Positions 25,134-32,606 of a stretch of 40,395 nt of DNA are shown here, in pieces. Positions within the stretch are counted from its first letter, which is position 1. Each line of letters opens with the position of its first letter. Under the pieces are notes generated by a model. The model searched no databases. It was given only the letters and a program-made list of their open reading frames with translations, and was not told the DNA's origin. The stretch is from the NCBI GenBank assembly GCA_964404595.1, contig CAYOKQ010000008.1:1-40395 (forward strand), in the 5' to 3' direction. This stretch comes from CAYJXA01 sp964404595 (lineage in GTDB: Archaea > Nanobdellota > Nanobdellia > Woesearchaeales > GW2011-AR9). The translations under genes were made by a program, and so were the position numbers.

Positions 25134-25316
25134 ATTAGTTTTACCTAATTGTACTAAGAAATGAGCGACATAGGCGGGAATATTTTTGAAACTTCCTTGC
25201 ACTAAACTGAATCGAGGTGCATACTGGGCAATGGCCAGAAAAGGATGTGCTTTTACTTGTCCTAGGCTGCCTGATTGGACGATTTCGTCGAGAGTGTGGT
25301 ATAGGGCAGGAGAACT
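25110..25316 (-). pseudogene. Start-less open frame, possible gene remnant
   Basis: Between the giant gene and the next minus-strand gene is a 69-codon open frame without a start codon. It includes GQVKAHPFLAIAQYAPRFSL and NIPAYVAHFLVQLGK, whose composition looks protein-like. It begins right after a TAA inside the 39-bp repeat and ends antisense to the tail of the giant gene. No family is recognised. It may be the end of a gene whose front was replaced when the repeat arrived, or chance. Confidence 0.2.
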
Positions 25317-25342
25317 TTAAATGCAGGAACAAAATTATATGG
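25304..25342 (-). repeat. 39-bp exact inverted repeat, copy A
   Basis: The minus strand of this segment is identical over 39 bases to 37986-38024 on the plus strand. Past the right end of the plus-strand copy, one mismatch is followed by ATACC in both. Here it spans the stop codon of a small gene and non-coding DNA; the other copy is inside the giant surface protein gene. Confidence 0.9.
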
Positions 25343-25769
25343 GGTGGAGGTCAACTTCTGCAATTTTAAGATTATAACTATCATATCCCTCGTATCCGGG
25401 GTGAGGTTTGAGGGTTCCGTCGGGCTCATATGTTCCTCGAACTCGTGCAAATACACCGTATGTTCGCACATGGATTTTTTCGATATTCATGGGGGCATCC
25501 AGGTCTTGATTTCCGGGTGGTAAGACCTCTCTGGTTATTTGGAAGGCCAATTCTTGTAAATCTTTAATACTCTCGTATGTACCTCTAAGCCACTTAGCAA
25601 TGTGATATTCCGCGCCCACGCCTTCTATCGGAGTGACAGTAACTGCACGCTCAGCAAATGCACCGACAGTGCGCAGCTCTCTTTTACCCGGAGCATTGAC
25701 TGTAATTTGTACCGGATGACCATATTCTCTCTCTAATTCTCGCAAAATTGCACGTAGCTTGTCAGTCAT
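25335..25769 (-). CDS. Hypothetical protein, 144 residues
   Basis: I do not recognise this small soluble protein. It begins MTDKLRAILRELEREYGHPVQITVNAPGKREL, an amphipathic helix then a strand, and contains a basic and aromatic middle (AKWLRGTYESIKDLQELAFQITREVLPPG). The C-terminal part is Tyr- and Gly-rich, with two similar RTYG/RGTYEPDG elements. There is no signal peptide or cysteine. The ATG at 25769 was chosen over 25793 because an A/T-rich TATA-like TTTTTAAGTG (about 25791-25800) would place the transcript start near it. Its stop codon lies within the 39-bp repeat. It is divergent from the 844-residue surface protein gene. Confidence 0.6.
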   Translation of the reverse strand: MTDKLRAILRELEREYGHPVQITVNAPGKRELRTVGAFAERAVTVTPIEGVGAEYHIAKWLRGTYESIKDLQELAFQITREVLPPGNQDLDAPMNIEKIHVRTYGVFARVRGTYEPDGTLKPHPGYEGYDSYNLKIAEVDLHPI

Positions 25770-25817
25770 TTTCCAAAAAAAAGCAGTAATCACTTAAAAA
25801 CATTGTGAAGCAGGAAA

Positions 25818-25825
25818 CTTTATAA
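25818..25825 (+). promoter_or_regulatory. TATA box of the 844-residue surface protein gene
   Basis: CTTTATAA is centred about 28 bp before the ATG at 25850, consistent with a leaderless transcript. Confidence 0.6.
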
Positions 25826-25849
25826 CCCAATTTCAATTCATACGCGCTA

Positions 25850-28384
25850 ATGGGGAAAAAGAGGCTGTTTACACTAGATAAAAAAGCACAAATTACTATT
25901 TTTATGATTACTGGAATACTGCTTTTTTTTGCTTTTTTGTTTGTCATGTATTTGGCTTCCAGTGTGGAGTTAAGCCAGCTCTCCAGCGAACAAGAGAAAA
26001 TCATCACTAAAGCTTTCAAGAAAGAGTCTTTCCGATTATTTGTTGATGACTGCCTGCAGGACGAATTAAAGAGCGGCCTTATTCTGCTTGGCCGTCAAGG
26101 CACTTTATGGGCAGACCAGCCCGGCGGTACGAAACAGTTTAGCGAGGGAATAAACGGAATAACGTACGGACAGGACCGGGTTTTTTATTCCATTGCCAAC
26201 GAATATTACCCCTCATTTCCGTCAGCGTATCCGTGCAATGAGGAAGCAAATTTTCCTGCGTTTTGCCGGTATCGATATCCCAGCACCACCGCGGGATTTG
26301 GAACCTTAAAATTATTTCCCAGCACATTTTCGGATGATTTACAGCAATATCTTCTGAATAGAACTGCGTGGTGTGTGCAGAGTTTTATTCTTACTAACGT
26401 TTCCCAGCACGCCGAAATAATTTCTACCGATATAGACCTGCAGCTGGCCGTGGGTGAAGAAGGCATCAGCGTCAAAGTCAATTATCCTTTGAAATTTAAA
26501 GTGGGGCGTGAAGAAATATTCCAGCTCTCTACTTTCGATTTTTTTTATCCTTCACATTTTAATCAATTATTATCAGTTATTTCTAAGCATCTGGAGTGGG
26601 ACAAGCAATTGGTTGATTTCAATTATACTGAAAGCACTTTTACCCAGCCCACCTTCAGCTATGCCAGTGAGAACAACGTTGGCCCTTGCACCAGCGAGGG
26701 AAATTATTTTCAGTGCAGCCGAGCATTGCCATCTGATATGTATAGGTCACTTGGAATAACTTTACATCAGGAGAATATTGGTGGAGACGATCTTTTTACT
26801 TTTACTCCGGCTTTATATGAGATAGTGGATGCTCCCGAGCCATACATCTTTCAGGTTGCCCGGCAGAATCGGCCGCCTGCGCTCGAGTTTATAGAGCGAG
26901 CAGGTTGTCCTGCCGAAGGCTATGATTATTTAGTTATTAAAAACCATGCTGATTATGGAAATATAAACCTTGCCCCCCATGCTATCGACGCTGACGAGGA
27001 CGGGTTTGTCTTTTCTTATACCAGTTCACGGTTTGGTGAACATGAAGATTTGTATATCCTGTCTGCAGAGGAAGTTGCCAGCGCCAATATTCCCAATGGG
27101 ATATATACTATAACGACTGCCGCCACCGATGATCATGGAGAAAAAGATTCGCAGGATGTAAGAATTTTGGTCGACCGGCCCATCGAGGTGGGATTGGCAT
27201 TAGAATTTCCTCCCAGCTATAGTCTCCAATCATTTATTGGCGGTGGCGATGGAACAATTCCACTTTACGTTGTATCCAAAGAAGACCCTATTTTACTGCA
27301 TGCCACTATTCCTGCAGGTACTGTGACTTCTAATTTACAAACATTTGTACTTAATTATGTTGATGGGGCTTTGGTTAATAACATCGCGAGATTAGAGTAT
27401 GGCAATCCTTATCTTTCCACTGAGCAGTGTTATCATTTTCCTTTACAAAGAGAAGAGGATGCCTCAACTTGTCTTCCTGGTGTTCCCTACGATCTTGATT
27501 CATATTATGGCACCAATGAAAAAATAAATCGCATTGCTGAACAAAATTATTATGGGTTTCATCCTTTCCAAAAAATAACTCCCCTGGCCAGTCCCGGAAC
27601 ACTTACTCTCAATTTCAATACTAATTACTGTGGTCTTCCTCTTGGTGAGCAGCAATCTCGAATCAACGTACTTGTGGCAGAATGTGTGCCACATCGCAAT
27701 CCTGCCCACCCTTTTGCGTATCATCCCACTGAAAATTATCAGAATTATAAATTTGGCCTTAATGCTGATGGAACCACCAATTTCAATGCCTTTCAAGAAT
27801 TGGAGGAGATAAATCCTTTCGAAGCAACCCATAGCTGCTGTATTGGCACTGCTGCAGATCCAGATGATTGGCGATTAGCAACTGCTGCCGACGACCCTTG
27901 TTTTGTGAATCCCGAACCTGGATGCTATGGCGGATTGCTAGGATATACGAGTGGAACAAATAAAGGATATGTGCTGGAAGAAGAGAAAGTATTTTGTGAT
28001 GGACTGAGGGGAAATATGTGTAATGGACCCCACCAGTGGCAATTATATGGTGAAGAAATGCGCTGCGGGGTTAATGGACAAAATGAATGTTCCGGGATTC
28101 ATGATGCTTGTGAAGGCCAACTTGCGTTCAGTTTCATCGATAGTGGTTGGTGCAGTGGTAAAATGGGGTGTGCAAATATCTGCACCAGTGCTGTAGTCTA
28201 TCGGGGGGCAGAAGATAGAACATACTTTACCAGTGAAAACATAAACCAGATGGCCATTGAAGCAGAAGGTGATTTGACTATTTTTGCGTGCGGTTGCACT
28301 AATGCTGATAACGGAAACAGATGTGATGCTGATTTTGATGGCCGCTTTGAAGGAAGATGTAGTGGCGGAGATTGCACAGAATAG
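25850..28384 (+). CDS. Membrane-anchored surface protein with cadherin-like segment
   Basis: This 844-residue protein begins with a short basic cytoplasmic end and one membrane helix, LDKKAQITIFMITGILLFFAFLFVMYL in pieces at residues 9-35. The KKAQITIF start is a recurring N-terminal anchor of large DPANN surface proteins and resembles the class III (prepilin-like) signal region; cleavage is not certain. The rest is extracellular. Residues about 363-440 read like a cadherin/Ig-type repeat: NLAPHAIDADEDGFVFSYTS, then ITTAATDDHGEKDSQDVRILV. The final 200 residues are Cys-rich (GCYGG, CGVNGQNECSG, CRCSGGDC-like pairs). There is no second membrane segment. It probably projects from the cell surface, perhaps alongside the neighbouring giant proteins; the role is unknown. 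Confidence 0.78.
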   Translation: MGKKRLFTLDKKAQITIFMITGILLFFAFLFVMYLASSVELSQLSSEQEKIITKAFKKESFRLFVDDCLQDELKSGLILLGRQGTLWADQPGGTKQFSEGINGITYGQDRVFYSIANEYYPSFPSAYPCNEEANFPAFCRYRYPSTTAGFGTLKLFPSTFSDDLQQYLLNRTAWCVQSFILTNVSQHAEIISTDIDLQLAVGEEGISVKVNYPLKFKVGREEIFQLSTFDFFYPSHFNQLLSVISKHLEWDKQLVDFNYTESTFTQPTFSYASENNVGPCTSEGNYFQCSRALPSDMYRSLGITLHQENIGGDDLFTFTPALYEIVDAPEPYIFQVARQNRPPALEFIERAGCPAEGYDYLVIKNHADYGNINLAPHAIDADEDGFVFSYTSSRFGEHEDLYILSAEEVASANIPNGIYTITTAATDDHGEKDSQDVRILVDRPIEVGLALEFPPSYSLQSFIGGGDGTIPLYVVSKEDPILLHATIPAGTVTSNLQTFVLNYVDGALVNNIARLEYGNPYLSTEQCYHFPLQREEDASTCLPGVPYDLDSYYGTNEKINRIAEQNYYGFHPFQKITPLASPGTLTLNFNTNYCGLPLGEQQSRINVLVAECVPHRNPAHPFAYHPTENYQNYKFGLNADGTTNFNAFQELEEINPFEATHSCCIGTAADPDDWRLATAADDPCFVNPEPGCYGGLLGYTSGTNKGYVLEEEKVFCDGLRGNMCNGPHQWQLYGEEMRCGVNGQNECSGIHDACEGQLAFSFIDSGWCSGKMGCANICTSAVVYRGAEDRTYFTSENINQMAIEAEGDLTIFACGCTNADNGNRCDADFDGRFEGRCSGGDCTE

Positions 28385-28412
28385 TGTTACTTAAAAGTAA
28401 TCAATTAAGAAA

Positions 28413-28424
28413 GATTTATAAATT
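28413..28424 (+). promoter_or_regulatory. TATA box of the M16 remnant
   Basis: GATTTATAAATT lies about 20-31 bp before the ATG at 28444. The promoter looks intact although the gene is not. Confidence 0.55.
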
Positions 28425-28443
28425 CTTTCCGTTTTAATAGCTT

Positions 28444-29105
28444 ATGGGCACTCTTAACGGAAACTATCATGAGTTTACCTTAGAAAATGGCCTAAAAGTA
28501 GGGTTACATACGACTTCCACTCAGACCGTCTCAGGAAGGCTGCGAGTTTTTCATGGTAGTCTTCATGAAAAAGAAGGTGAAGAAGGACTCGCCCACTTTC
28601 TTGAACATACTGTAATGGTGGGGGGAGGAAGAAAATATTCTTCAGAGCAGGCAGAAAAACTAATGAACACTTTTGGCAACATTAATGCCGCTACTAACTT
28701 AGTGGAAACTCGTTTTATGATTGAGATGATAGCTGAAGATTTAGAGTCCTATTTAGATTTCATCAGCGATGTTGTATTTGAACCCAGACTGGCTACATCC
28801 AAAGTAGATCAAGAGAGGCAAGCGGTCATGCGGGAAATAGCCGATAGAAAAAGCAGAGCATCATTTCAAGACAATCAGGATTTTGATAAAGCATTGTATG
28901 GGCTAGATTCCCCGCGCATTTATTTTGGATTAGGGAAAGAAGATCTAATTTCCAGGGTCTCCGCAGACGATCTTAAATGTTTCCATCAACGAGGATAAGT
29001 GAAATAACTCCTGCACACATTTTAGAGGCAGCCAATACTTATTTGCCTTCTCACCCAGAAGAAGGAAAGTACGTTCTTCTTCTCCGAGATCCGCTTAAAA
29101 AGTAA
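28444..29105 (+). pseudogene. M16 (insulinase/processing peptidase) family pseudogene with internal deletion
   Basis: The first 184 codons encode the N-terminal half of an M16 zinc peptidase. The inverted zinc motif HFLEH is at residues 51-55, and the distal ligand lies within ERQAVMREIAD (Glu131). The frame stops after DDLKCFHQRG, exactly where intact homologues continue with a YxPxNMxL-like strand. In another frame, 28977-29105 encodes ISEITPAHILEAANTYLPSHPEEGKYVLLLRDPLKK in pieces, which reads like the C-terminal end of the same family. About 200 residues between the two halves are missing and the frame has changed. M16 subunits are usually above 400 residues. The truncated 184-residue product might still be made from the intact promoter, but a working peptidase is unlikely. 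Confidence 0.75.
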
Positions 29106-29106
29106 T

Positions 29107-29976
29107 CTATCTCCTCACGCACTCTTCAAATTCACTACAGGTTGTTTCATAATCACACTCAAATATTTCTCTATTTTTCTCCAATATATCGTTTTTTGAC
29201 ACACAGCCATCTCCTGCCAGTAATTGTTTAATCGAGGAGGGCAAATATCCAACATCGCATCGTTTCATCCGCTCAATAAAATTATCGCACAGCCGGCGCA
29301 AATTCCAATCAATGTCAGGAGAATCTTTCGGTTCTTTTTTCTTTTTGTTTTCTTCATCCTCTTTATCTTTCGAAGGGGCATAACTTCCATCCCATAAGCA
29401 GCCCGGGCCAAAGTTATCGTACTTTTGCTCGATAACTGCCAGATTTAAGGCAATGGTGCCGACCAATTTACAATAAAATCCACATTCACCATTATCATTG
29501 CATCGGCCATAATCTCGAAAAAAGGTCGCATCAGCTGCGTTGGTTTGGTTGCTCCACAAACACAGTTGGCCTTCCTCGTTTAAGATTTCTTCATAGTGGT
29601 GGTCATGTTCTTTACATACTTCATTCAAACACTCTCCGGGATAGAATAGAGGGCAGCTCTCATCGGTGCCCGGCCCGCAATAGGAAATAGTATCGCACTG
29701 CCGCGATCCCTGCCGCCGTGATGGCTCGCAATCAGTGTAATACCTGATCAATTGCGCCAATTCCGTAAATTGCGCAGGGTTATTGAGTATGCCAGAACGA
29801 ATTTCCTGCCCATGAGTTTCCATCTCTCGCCGGGCGTAGGAAAAAGCCTGATTCATTTCTGCTTGAGACAGGTTGTCACATCGCGACGAAACAGGCTGCG
29901 GCGCTATTTCTGAAGAGGAATTACAGGCTATGAAAAATCCAAGAACAGTGCTTCTAACTAGATGAGCCAGGGACAT
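29107..29976 (-). CDS. Secreted lipoprotein-like protein with phospholipase A2-like motif
   Basis: This 289-residue exported protein starts with a short signal region (VRSTVLGFFIAC), with Cys18 at a lipobox-like position, then a Ser/Gln-rich spacer. The core reads SYCGPGTDESC (residues 98-108), then CLNEVCKEHDHHYEE (116-130), then AADATFFRDYGRC (147-159). This order matches secreted phospholipase A2: a YCGxG calcium loop, the CxxHD active-site helix with His124-Asp125, and a later Asp (Asp149) as second catalytic acid. Cysteines are plentiful, suggesting disulfides. A Lys/Glu-rich linker (about 205-222) leads to a small C-terminal Cys-containing helical domain. No family is certain and activity is inferred. 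The stop lies 1 bp from the end of the M16 remnant. Confidence 0.7.
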   Translation of the reverse strand: MSLAHLVRSTVLGFFIACNSSSEIAPQPVSSRCDNLSQAEMNQAFSYARREMETHGQEIRSGILNNPAQFTELAQLIRYYTDCEPSRRQGSRQCDTISYCGPGTDESCPLFYPGECLNEVCKEHDHHYEEILNEEGQLCLWSNQTNAADATFFRDYGRCNDNGECGFYCKLVGTIALNLAVIEQKYDNFGPGCLWDGSYAPSKDKEDEENKKKKEPKDSPDIDWNLRRLCDNFIERMKRCDVGYLPSSIKQLLAGDGCVSKNDILEKNREIFECDYETTCSEFEECVRR

Positions 29977-29993
29977 ATTTCCTAATTAAAATA

Positions 29994-30009
29994 CTTATAT
30001 TTATAAAAT
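29994..30009. promoter_or_regulatory. Shared divergent TATA region
   Basis: CTTATATTTATAAAAT can be read as a TATA box on both strands. It sits about 25 bp from the ATG at 29976 (minus) and about 27 bp from the ATG at 30031 (plus). The two starts are only 54 bp apart, leaving no room for separate promoters. Confidence 0.55.
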
Positions 30010-30030
30010 TGTGGCCTATCTTTTAGTCCA

Positions 30031-30471
30031 ATGGCAAACGGAAACACAATTGTGGCAGTAATTTTCTTTATTCTTGGTTTTATAGTCTATCTATTTTATC
30101 GCTGGCTCACGCAGCCAAGAGAACGCCGGGAATATACGCCCAAGTCCCGGGTCCGGTACTCTCCTTTTATGAGCAATCCTTTTGCCAAAGCGCGAATTGC
30201 GCAGCTGCATCAGCAGCATGAACATAAACATAAAGAAGCACAGAAAGAAGTTTTGTTAGGTACCTTTGGAAAAAAGAAACAGCCGAGCACGCAATTTAAT
30301 GAGCTTAGGCAGGTGATCCATGAACATCACCTTACTAAGTGGAATAGGATGACATCGCAGCAGCAGGATGAATTTAAAAAATTACAGAAGATAATCAAAC
30401 AGCGGGAAAGTAGGATGGGTGTGAAGGAAAGGGAAGAGGTTATGGAAAGGTTGAGGAAGATGAGGAAGTGA
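30031..30471 (+). CDS. Small single-pass membrane protein with basic helical tail
   Basis: This 146-residue protein has one N-terminal membrane helix (TIVAVIFFILGFIVYLFYRWL, residues about 6-26) followed by Arg-rich residues, so the long tail is cytoplasmic. The tail is His-, Gln- and Lys-rich (QLHQQHEHKHKEAQKE) and ends in a highly charged helix, KEREEVMERLRKMRK. It is probably a coiled coil or a nucleic-acid- or membrane-associated helix. I do not recognise a family. It is divergent from the PLA2-like gene, sharing the TATA region, and its stop is 3 bp from the convergent stop of the next gene. Confidence 0.6.
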   Translation: MANGNTIVAVIFFILGFIVYLFYRWLTQPRERREYTPKSRVRYSPFMSNPFAKARIAQLHQQHEHKHKEAQKEVLLGTFGKKKQPSTQFNELRQVIHEHHLTKWNRMTSQQQDEFKKLQKIIKQRESRMGVKEREEVMERLRKMRK

Positions 30472-30474
30472 AAA

Positions 30475-31455
30475 TCACCTCTTCCAGGTTTTTTCGTACC
30501 AGGGCGTTTCTATTCGAGGAATAATGATTTTACTACGACCAGAAAGTTCTGGCCAAAATCCATAGGGTCCTACTCGCAGCATTTTCATAATATCTGGCTT
30601 TAATTCTCTTATTTTAGAGATTCTGGAAAGTAAGGACCTATCCCCAAAACTAAGCCTATCGCTTATCTCTCCAATTTCATCTCTCTTAATGCGCTTATAA
30701 TTAGTGGACCATAATCTTTTCACGGCCGCATCAAAATAATCTCTTCCTTTTCCGGTTGGTTCAAGAAGGTACTTTCTATCAACAGTATATTTGACAAATT
30801 GCAGCGCGTCTCTTTCACGTGACTTATACCTGATTTTATCGGAATTTAATTGATGCATCTGGCTTCGTAAAAAATCCCAACTATTATATTTAAATCCCAG
30901 CTCTTCTATCATCCTCCCCCAGAAAAACATTTCTAAAATAGGGGCGGGACAATATGTTCCTGCACTTAAAAGACCGCCCAGCTCTTCTTTCTTTATCGTT
31001 CTTGCTTCCAAGGTCCAATAAAATACGGGCTCCTCATCATTTTCAGGATCAAATGCGGTTCTTTGCGCTTTAAACCAATTACCGCTGGATGCATATTCTT
31101 TAATTGTTTGGCGAATAAGTTCACGATCTTGATTTAATGGCGCATCATCATTGACTTGTTGTAATGTTCTTACTCTTGCTTTAAGAGTTTTAATTCCTTG
31201 ATGCACAAAATATTGTTCTTTTCGGTTTAATTTTTTTAAACCATTACAAAGAGCATGATAATCCTCCAAAAAGGTTCGAGCTTCTTCTGTGAGGGGAGCA
31301 TTAAGAAGAGTAGAAGCCGCCCTTTCGGCGGTTGAAAGTCGATAATCTGATAAACGAACGTAGTTGCTTTTCCAGATTCTTCCAGCCAGCTGTGCCAGAT
31401 GCGGATATTTTTGCAGCCTTCGTTCCAGAGTTCCAATATCTTCTTTTTCAGCCAT
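30475..31455 (-). CDS. Hypothetical 326-residue protein
   Basis: I do not recognise this soluble, basic, mainly helical protein. It has no signal peptide, membrane segment or Cys cluster. The N-terminal 120 residues are helical and charged (GTLERRLQKYPHLAQLAGRI; LKKLNRKEQYFVHQGIKTL). The central part has FYWTLEARTIKKEELGGLLSAGTYCPAPILEMFFWGRMIEELGF in pieces. The C-terminal 110 residues include ALQFVKYTVDRKYLLEP, which recalls the wing of a winged-helix domain, though that is only an impression. The frame is intact and the start ATG at 31455 is the only one near the front. It lies beside, and divergent from, the tandem Lrp-like regulator, separated by 130 bp. Confidence 0.6.
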   Translation of the reverse strand: MAEKEDIGTLERRLQKYPHLAQLAGRIWKSNYVRLSDYRLSTAERAASTLLNAPLTEEARTFLEDYHALCNGLKKLNRKEQYFVHQGIKTLKARVRTLQQVNDDAPLNQDRELIRQTIKEYASSGNWFKAQRTAFDPENDEEPVFYWTLEARTIKKEELGGLLSAGTYCPAPILEMFFWGRMIEELGFKYNSWDFLRSQMHQLNSDKIRYKSRERDALQFVKYTVDRKYLLEPTGKGRDYFDAAVKRLWSTNYKRIKRDEIGEISDRLSFGDRSLLSRISKIRELKPDIMKMLRVGPYGFWPELSGRSKIIIPRIETPWYEKTWKR

Positions 31456-31541
31456 CTTAATATTTACTGATTAGTAGGTTAGTAACACTTTATTCTTTTG
31501 ATTTCAACAGATATATGAAACTTTGCTCTTAAATTTTTATT

Positions 31542-31575
31542 AAAATAACAAAAGTCTTATAAATAATGTTATTTT
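31542..31575. promoter_or_regulatory. Palindromic operator around a TATA box
   Basis: AAAATAACA (31542-31550) and TGTTATTTT (31567-31575) form a perfect 9-bp inverted repeat with a 16-bp spacer. The spacer contains the TATA box CTTATAAATA (31556-31565) of the Lrp-like gene. A dimeric regulator bound here would block TBP/TFB, so negative autoregulation is the natural reading. Confidence 0.65.
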
Positions 31576-31585
31576 GATATTTTTT

Positions 31586-32584
31586 ATGAATCAAAATTAT
31601 TCTTTAGATCGCAAAGACAAGCAGATATTAGCCGAACTTGATGTTGATGCCCGGCAATCATATCAGCAAATTGCTAAAAAGGCCGGCCTGAGCAAAGAAG
31701 TGGTAAAATATCGTATTGACCGGCTAATCAAAAACCATACTATTCTCCGTTTTCATACCGTTATCAATTATTTTAAATTGGGCTTAATTAAATTCAAACT
31801 CTATCTCCGCCTGACTAACACCAACAAAGAAAAATTAGAAGAAATTGCCCAATATTTTCATAAGCATTCTCATACTGAGTGGGTGGCTCTGACAACCGGT
31901 CGATGGGACTTTATAGCGGGATTTCTGGTTCATAATGTCAATGAATTTGATCTGGAAGTCCAGCAAATGCTGAACTTATTTTCAACCCATATTCAAGAAA
32001 AATATGTGACCACCACTCTTTACCTATCCCATGAAACAAGGGGTTTTTTAAGCAAGAATACACACTTTAAACGCATAAAAATAGTCTATCATACTAGTTC
32101 GGATCAACAAGAAAAAATCGATCTGGTTGATGAAGAAATACTTCGACTTCTTGCCAATAATGCACGTTTGCCTGCAACCAAGATTGCCCAAAAATTAAAT
32201 CTCACCCCTCGAATAGTTCAATATCGCATGAAAGAATTAGAAAAGAAAAAAATCATTTTAGCCTACAAAGTTCATCTTAATCCTAAAATGTTGGGGAGGA
32301 TATTCTGTAAAGCCCTGATCTATCTATCGACTATCACAGAAAAGAGATTAAACAATTTTATCATGTACACTTCTTCCTTGCCTGAAGCAATCTGGCCGCA
32401 GCGCGTTATGGGGAACTGGGATTTTGAATTAGATATGGAATTAGAAAACTATGATACCTTCCAAAATAGATTATTTGAATTAAAAGAAAAATTTCCCGAC
32501 ATAATAAAAAACCACGAGTTTTGCATTGTTTCCAAAGAATTCAAACTGGATTTATATCCTAATTGTTACCGACAAATAGATTGA
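31586..32584 (+). CDS. Tandem Lrp/AsnC-family transcriptional regulator
   Basis: This 332-residue DNA-binding regulator is built from two fused Lrp/AsnC units. Unit 1 has an HTH at about residues 3-55 (LDRKDKQILAELDVDARQSY; GLSKEVVKYRIDRL) followed by a RAM-like domain to about 150. Unit 2 repeats the pattern with an HTH at about 180-230 (LVDEEILRLLANNARLPATK; LTPRIVQYRMKELEKKKII) and a second RAM-like domain. Usual family members have one unit of about 150 residues and dimerise; here one chain could form the dimer-like unit by itself. The ATG at 31586 lies 27 bp after the TATA box and is preferred to the ORF-start TTG at 31574. A palindrome surrounds that TATA box, suggesting autoregulation. 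The effector and targets are unknown. Confidence 0.88.
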   Translation: MNQNYSLDRKDKQILAELDVDARQSYQQIAKKAGLSKEVVKYRIDRLIKNHTILRFHTVINYFKLGLIKFKLYLRLTNTNKEKLEEIAQYFHKHSHTEWVALTTGRWDFIAGFLVHNVNEFDLEVQQMLNLFSTHIQEKYVTTTLYLSHETRGFLSKNTHFKRIKIVYHTSSDQQEKIDLVDEEILRLLANNARLPATKIAQKLNLTPRIVQYRMKELEKKKIILAYKVHLNPKMLGRIFCKALIYLSTITEKRLNNFIMYTSSLPEAIWPQRVMGNWDFELDMELENYDTFQNRLFELKEKFPDIIKNHEFCIVSKEFKLDLYPNCYRQID

Positions 32585-32606
32585 AACTTACTAACTGAAA
32601 TTTTAT

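Noticed and set aside
28387..28400. Small inverted repeat TTACTT-AA-AAGTAA as terminator or operator
   Set aside because: A 6-bp arm with a 2-base loop in AT-rich DNA is expected by chance, and no T-run follows it.
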